A stretch of DNA of 7,913 nt from contig JAUVJT010000097.1 of NCBI GenBank assembly GCA_030592225.1, forward strand, positions 1 through 7,913, given 5' to 3'. The notes under the pieces are model-generated. The model saw only the letters and a list, made by a program, of their open reading frames with translations. It had not been told where the DNA came from and did no database searches. How positions within the stretch are numbered: the stretch's first letter is position 1; every line of letters starts with the position of its first letter. Of the stretch, positions 4,738 to 7,913 are shown piece after piece. Origin of the DNA: Candidatus Stahliibacteriota bacterium. Lineage in GTDB: Bacteria > Hydrothermota > Tepidihabitantia > B3-TA06. The position numbers and the translations under genes are program-made.

Positions 4738-7700
4738 TACATACTCCTTTCAGGGTTAGCTGCCTCGTTATCTTCCTCTTGATGCAGAGGCAGCGTGAAA
4801 TGAAATATTGTACCCACTCCGACCTGAGATTCAACCCATATCCGGCCGTTGTGTTCTTCTACTACCCGTTTCACCATCGAAAGACCGACACCCGTCCCTG
4901 AGTAATCTTCCCGCTGGTGCAAGCGCTGGAATATCTGGAATATGCGTTCGTAGTGACGCTTTTCTATCCCGATTCCATTGTCGGAGAAAATGAACTCATG
5001 AGACCCCCCCGAAGTCTGAGCGGTAATCTTAACCTGCTTGCGCGGCTTATCGTTGAATTTCAGACCATTGGAGATAAGGTTGTAGAATACCTCCACCATC
5101 TTGGCGGAATCGCACAGTACCGTGGGGAGTTCATCCGGATTGTAAATGATGTCGGCATCATCACCCACATCCACCATCTTAATCGCCTCTTTAATCAAAT
5201 CACCGGCAGGCACGTCCTTAAAGACCTGTCCGGTTCGAGTAACCGCGGTTATATCGAGTACATCATCCAGCAGCTTTTCCATCCGCTTGACCGCATCTAT
5301 AAGACGCGTCAGGTAAAGCTTACCCTCCATATCCAGCTTGTCACGATAATCCTCGTACAGGAACTGGCTGAAACCCGAAATGGCGCGAAGCGGGGTCTTC
5401 AGGTCATGGCTGGTGACGTAGATAACCTCCTCCAGTTCGCGCGCAAAAGCAGCGGTCTTCCGGTTCGATTCCTTAAGTTCGGATGTTCTCTGAGCAACTA
5501 TCGCCTCCAGATTTTCGTTCAAATCCTGCAATCTGCTGTGAAGGCGACTATTGGCCGTGGCATCGGCAACCTGGCGGGAAAAAAGCGTAAAAAGTTCACG
5601 ATCGTGTTCTATGAATTTTTCCTCACTGAGACGGGTAAGGGTCATTACCCCCAGAAGCTCACCTTTTGACAAAAGAGGCACGGAAAGCAAACAAGTAGGT
5701 CTTTCTTGAGTGCCGGGTATACGAGGCGCTTTGGGATCAAGGTGAACGTTATTGGCAATAATCGATTTCCGTTCTGCCGCAGCCCTGCCGGTGACTCCTT
5801 CACCCAGCTTAATCTTGCAACCAAGTATCTTATCCCGATCTTCTTTACTGGTGGTCATCTGGGGAATTAGTTCCTCGGCCTCGGGATCGAACCTGTAGAC
5901 GGTACATCTTGCAGCCCTTATGAAATTCGTAGCCCTGTCGCCAATAAGTTTTGCCACTGCCTCTTCTTCTAACGTAGCAGCCACCACGGTGCTCGCCTCC
6001 AGCAATTCACGCAGTTCGCCGCTGCGCCGCTGCAAATCCTCGTTGAGTTCTCTCAGTTCTTCGCCGCGCCTGCGGTTCTCTTCAAACATGAACCGCAAAT
6101 CGTCTATCATAAGGTTCAGGCCTACAAAAAGTTCGGTAAACTCGTCTTCTTTCTCGTGGAGGGAAATGTTTTCATTAAAATCGCCAAGCGAGACCTTTTC
6201 CATAATCGGAGTCAATGTGGCAAGTCTGGCGCGAACCCGTTCTTTATAGTCCGAGTGTACCTCCTCGAGTTTGACCTTTGCTCGTTCCAGCTCCGTGGTT
6301 CTTCCCGCCACCTTCTGCTCAAGGCTTTCGTTGAGTTCACGCAACTGGGTGAAAAGCCGGGTGTTTGCAAACGCCTCTGCCGCTTGTCTGACGAACAGGG
6401 TGAAAAGTTGAAGATCATGCTCGGTGAACTCATCTTCACTCATCCGTACAAGAGTCATAACTCCCAGAAGTTCGTCTCTTGCAACAAGGGGAGCCGACAG
6501 GAGACACGTAGGCAAATCCTCGGTTCCGGGAATACGAGGCGCCTTGGAATCAAGGTGAATATTGTTAGCGAGAATCGGATTGCGCTCCTTGGCCGCCTTG
6601 CCTGTAATTCCTTCCCCCAAAGGCACCTGGTAGGCCATGCGTTGCTCGTATTCTTCCATTACCGTCGTGGCAATCGGGATCAGTTTTGCCGATTCCTTGT
6701 CGAATTTGTAAAACGTACACCCACTGGATGCAATAAGCTCCTTGGCCCGCTGAGCGATAAGTTTTCCCGTTTCTTCTTCCTCCAGAATGGATGAAAGCTC
6801 CGTACTTGTCTTAAATAAGGCCTGCAGCTCCTCCCTGCGAGTTTGCAGATCTTTATTCAGGCTGCGCAACCGTCCGAACAGACGACTGTTGGCAAATGCC
6901 TCTGCCGCCTGCCTTGCGAACAGCGTAAATACCTGAAGATCGTGTTCGGTGAATTCCCTGTCACTGAGGCGTGAGATGGTCATTCCCCCCAGGAGTTCCC
7001 CTTTTGAAATCAGGGGAGCCGAAAGCAAACAGGTAGGTTCCCTTTTCGTACCGGGGACATGGGCGGATTTGGACTCCAGGTGAACGTGGTTGGCAAGAAT
7101 TGGTCTGCGTTCCTTAACTGCCCGGCCGGTAGTCCCTTCACCAAGCAAAGGATGATAACCCATTACCGCCTCGGTGTTTTTCTTGTTGGTCGTAATCTGC
7201 GGAATGAGCTTCTCGGTTTCTGGATCGAACCGGTAAACGGTGCAGCCGTCGGCCCCGATTAATTCAGTGGCCTTCCGGGCTATAAGCTCTCCAACTTCCT
7301 TTTCATCCAGGGTGGAGGAGAGTTCGGTACTGGTATTAAACAAAGCGCCCAGCTCCTCGCCTCTGCGCTCCAGGTCTTTGTTTAGCTCGCGCAGCCGACC
7401 GAACAAACGGCTGTTGGCAGCGGCTTCCGCCACCTGCCTGGCGAAAAGGATGAAAAGTTCCAGATCGTGGTCAACAAACTCCTCCTCGCTAAAACGTACA
7501 AGGGTCATCACGCCCAGAAGATCCCCACGCGCCGTCAACGGAGCAGATAACAGACAAGTCGGCAACTCCTTTGTACCCGGGATACGTGCCGCCTTGGGAT
7601 CGTGATGCACGTTGTTTGCAAGGATAGCCCGTTTCTCGGCCGCCGCCTGACCGGTTATACCCTCACCAACAGATATGTGGTGACCCAAGACCTCCTCACG

Positions 7701-7913
7701 GCCTTCCACAACGGTAGTAGTTATAGGAACCAATTCCTCGATACCGGGATCAAATCTGTAAACCGTACACCCGTTGGCTCCTATCAGTTCCGTAGCTTTA
7801 ACCGCGATAAGATGGGCTACCTTTTTCTCATCCAGAGTTGCCGAAACCGCGCTACTGGTTTCAAGCAGCGCCTTTAATTCCTCCCCACTCCGCTCAAGCA
7901 TTGCATATGCACG
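4737..7913 (-). CDS. Cytoplasmic sensor histidine kinase with four GAF domains and an internal HAMP domain (5' end cut by the window)
   Basis: The frame stays open to the right edge. The first in-frame ATG (7901) has no visible ribosome binding site, so the gene probably begins outside. Residues are numbered from that ATG (1054 residues): GAF1 about 12-163, GAF2 187-338, GAF3 362-513, HAMP about 557-610 (MEKVSLGDFNENI, then LNLMIDDLRFMF), GAF4 633-784, HisKA about 815-885 with H832 (VTSHDLKTPLRAI), and the ATPase domain about 930-1040 with N945 (NLISNGLKF), G1 SDNGIGI and G2 GTGVGLSMV. Charged coiled-coil linkers join the domains. No membrane segment is seen. The kinase core resembles phytochrome-type kinases. 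Each GAF carries two cysteines exactly 71 residues apart. The stimulus is unknown. The phosphate acceptor is probably the single-domain regulator that follows immediately. Confidence 0.94.
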   Translation of the reverse strand, partial: RAYAMLERSGEELKALLETSSAVSATLDEKKVAHLIAVKATELIGANGCTVYRFDPGIEELVPITTTVVEGREEVLGHHISVGEGITGQAAAEKRAILANNVHHDPKAARIPGTKELPTCLLSAPLTARGDLLGVMTLVRFSEEEFVDHDLELFILFARQVAEAAANSRLFGRLRELNKDLERRGEELGALFNTSTELSSTLDEKEVGELIARKATELIGADGCTVYRFDPETEKLIPQITTNKKNTEAVMGYHPLLGEGTTGRAVKERRPILANHVHLESKSAHVPGTKREPTCLLSAPLISKGELLGGMTISRLSDREFTEHDLQVFTLFARQAAEAFANSRLFGRLRSLNKDLQTRREELQALFKTSTELSSILEEEETGKLIAQRAKELIASSGCTFYKFDKESAKLIPIATTVMEEYEQRMAYQVPLGEGITGKAAKERNPILANNIHLDSKAPRIPGTEDLPTCLLSAPLVARDELLGVMTLVRMSEDEFTEHDLQLFTLFVRQAAEAFANTRLFTQLRELNESLEQKVAGRTTELERAKVKLEEVHSDYKERVRARLATLTPIMEKVSLGDFNENISLHEKEDEFTELFVGLNLMIDDLRFMFEENRRRGEELRELNEDLQRRSGELRELLEASTVVAATLEEEAVAKLIGDRATNFIRAARCTVYRFDPEAEELIPQMTTSKEDRDKILGCKIKLGEGVTGRAAAERKSIIANNVHLDPKAPRIPGTQERPTCLLSVPLLSKGELLGVMTLTRLSEEKFIEHDRELFTLFSRQVADATANSRLHSRLQDLNENLEAIVAQRTSELKESNRKTAAFARELEEVIYVTSHDLKTPLRAISGFSQFLYEDYRDKLDMEGKLYLTRLIDAVKRMEKLLDDVLDITAVTRTGQVFKDVPAGDLIKEAIKMVDVGDDADIIYNPDELPTVLCDSAKMVEVFYNLISNGLKFNDKPRKQVKITAQTSGGSHEFIFSDNGIGIEKRHYERIFQIFQRLHQREDYSGTGVGLSMVKRVVEEHNGRIWVESQVGVGTIFHFTLPLHQEEDNEAANPERSM
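4744..4750 (-). promoter_or_regulatory. Ribosome binding site for the single-domain regulator, inside the kinase gene
   Basis: AAAGGAG on the minus strand lies six bases before the regulator ATG, within the last codons of the kinase gene. The TAATG stop/start overlap supports translational coupling, and this site would let ribosomes re-initiate efficiently. Confidence 0.75.
6324..7898 (-). repeat. Three tandem 525-base (175-codon) GAF-plus-linker units
   Basis: The units are 7898-7374, 7373-6849 and 6848-6324. Landmarks recur at exactly 175-residue intervals: the GCT(V/F)Y motif cysteines at residues 45, 220 and 395, and the PTCLLSAPL cysteines at 116, 291 and 466. Shared blocks include GEG(I/T)TG, ILAN and FANSRLF-type linkers. 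A fourth GAF follows at 271 residues' distance, after an inserted coiled-coil/HAMP segment. This points to internal duplication with no length drift. Confidence 0.9.

Noticed and set aside
4917..5669. 250-residue plus-strand open frame opposite the kinase gene
   Set aside because: It lies antisense to the well-supported HisKA/ATPase and GAF4 coding region, with no ribosome binding site or recognisable domain. It is a shadow of GC-biased codons.

Overview
This is a bacterial window, probably from a diderm lineage of the FCB or candidate-phylum type (for example WOR-3, TA06 or Zixibacteria). That placement is an inference. It rests on strong GGAGGA-type ribosome binding sites, a secreted seven-repeat protein with a C-terminal tail resembling a type IX secretion (Por) sorting domain, and large soluble GAF-rich sensor kinases. 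No ribosomal or marker gene is present to confirm it.

Left part, plus strand. A tRNA-Lys(TTT) gene at 51-123 is followed after 42 bases by an HtrA/Deg-family secreted serine protease with a full His-Asp-Ser triad, one clear PDZ domain and one divergent PDZ-like domain. Its reading frame begins with an odd stretch of about 45 codons. That stretch is built from phase-locked TAACAC-containing repeats and a 14-bp perfect palindrome, and it sits ahead of what looks like the signal peptide.

Middle, minus strand. A gene at 1702-3096 converges on the protease gene. It encodes a signal peptide, seven repeats of 45-55 residues that fit a seven-bladed beta-propeller, and a Por-type C-terminal tail. It has its own sigma70-like promoter and a strong ribosome binding site, which place its start at 3096.

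Right part, minus strand. Three overlapping genes run from the right edge down to 3198: a very large histidine kinase with four GAF domains and an internal HAMP domain (5' end probably outside the window), a single-domain Rcp1-like response regulator, and a receiver-histidine kinase fusion. Successive genes overlap by 1 and 14 bases, so they are almost certainly one translationally coupled operon. Together they look like a cytoplasmic multistep signalling cassette: GAF sensor kinase, diffusible receiver, receiver-controlled second kinase. No DNA-binding output and no HPt domain is present in the window. A 7-bp dyad lies just after the operon and overlaps the -35 element of the propeller gene promoter.

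No mobile element, CRISPR array or rRNA is visible, and no gene-free stretch exceeds 300 bases.
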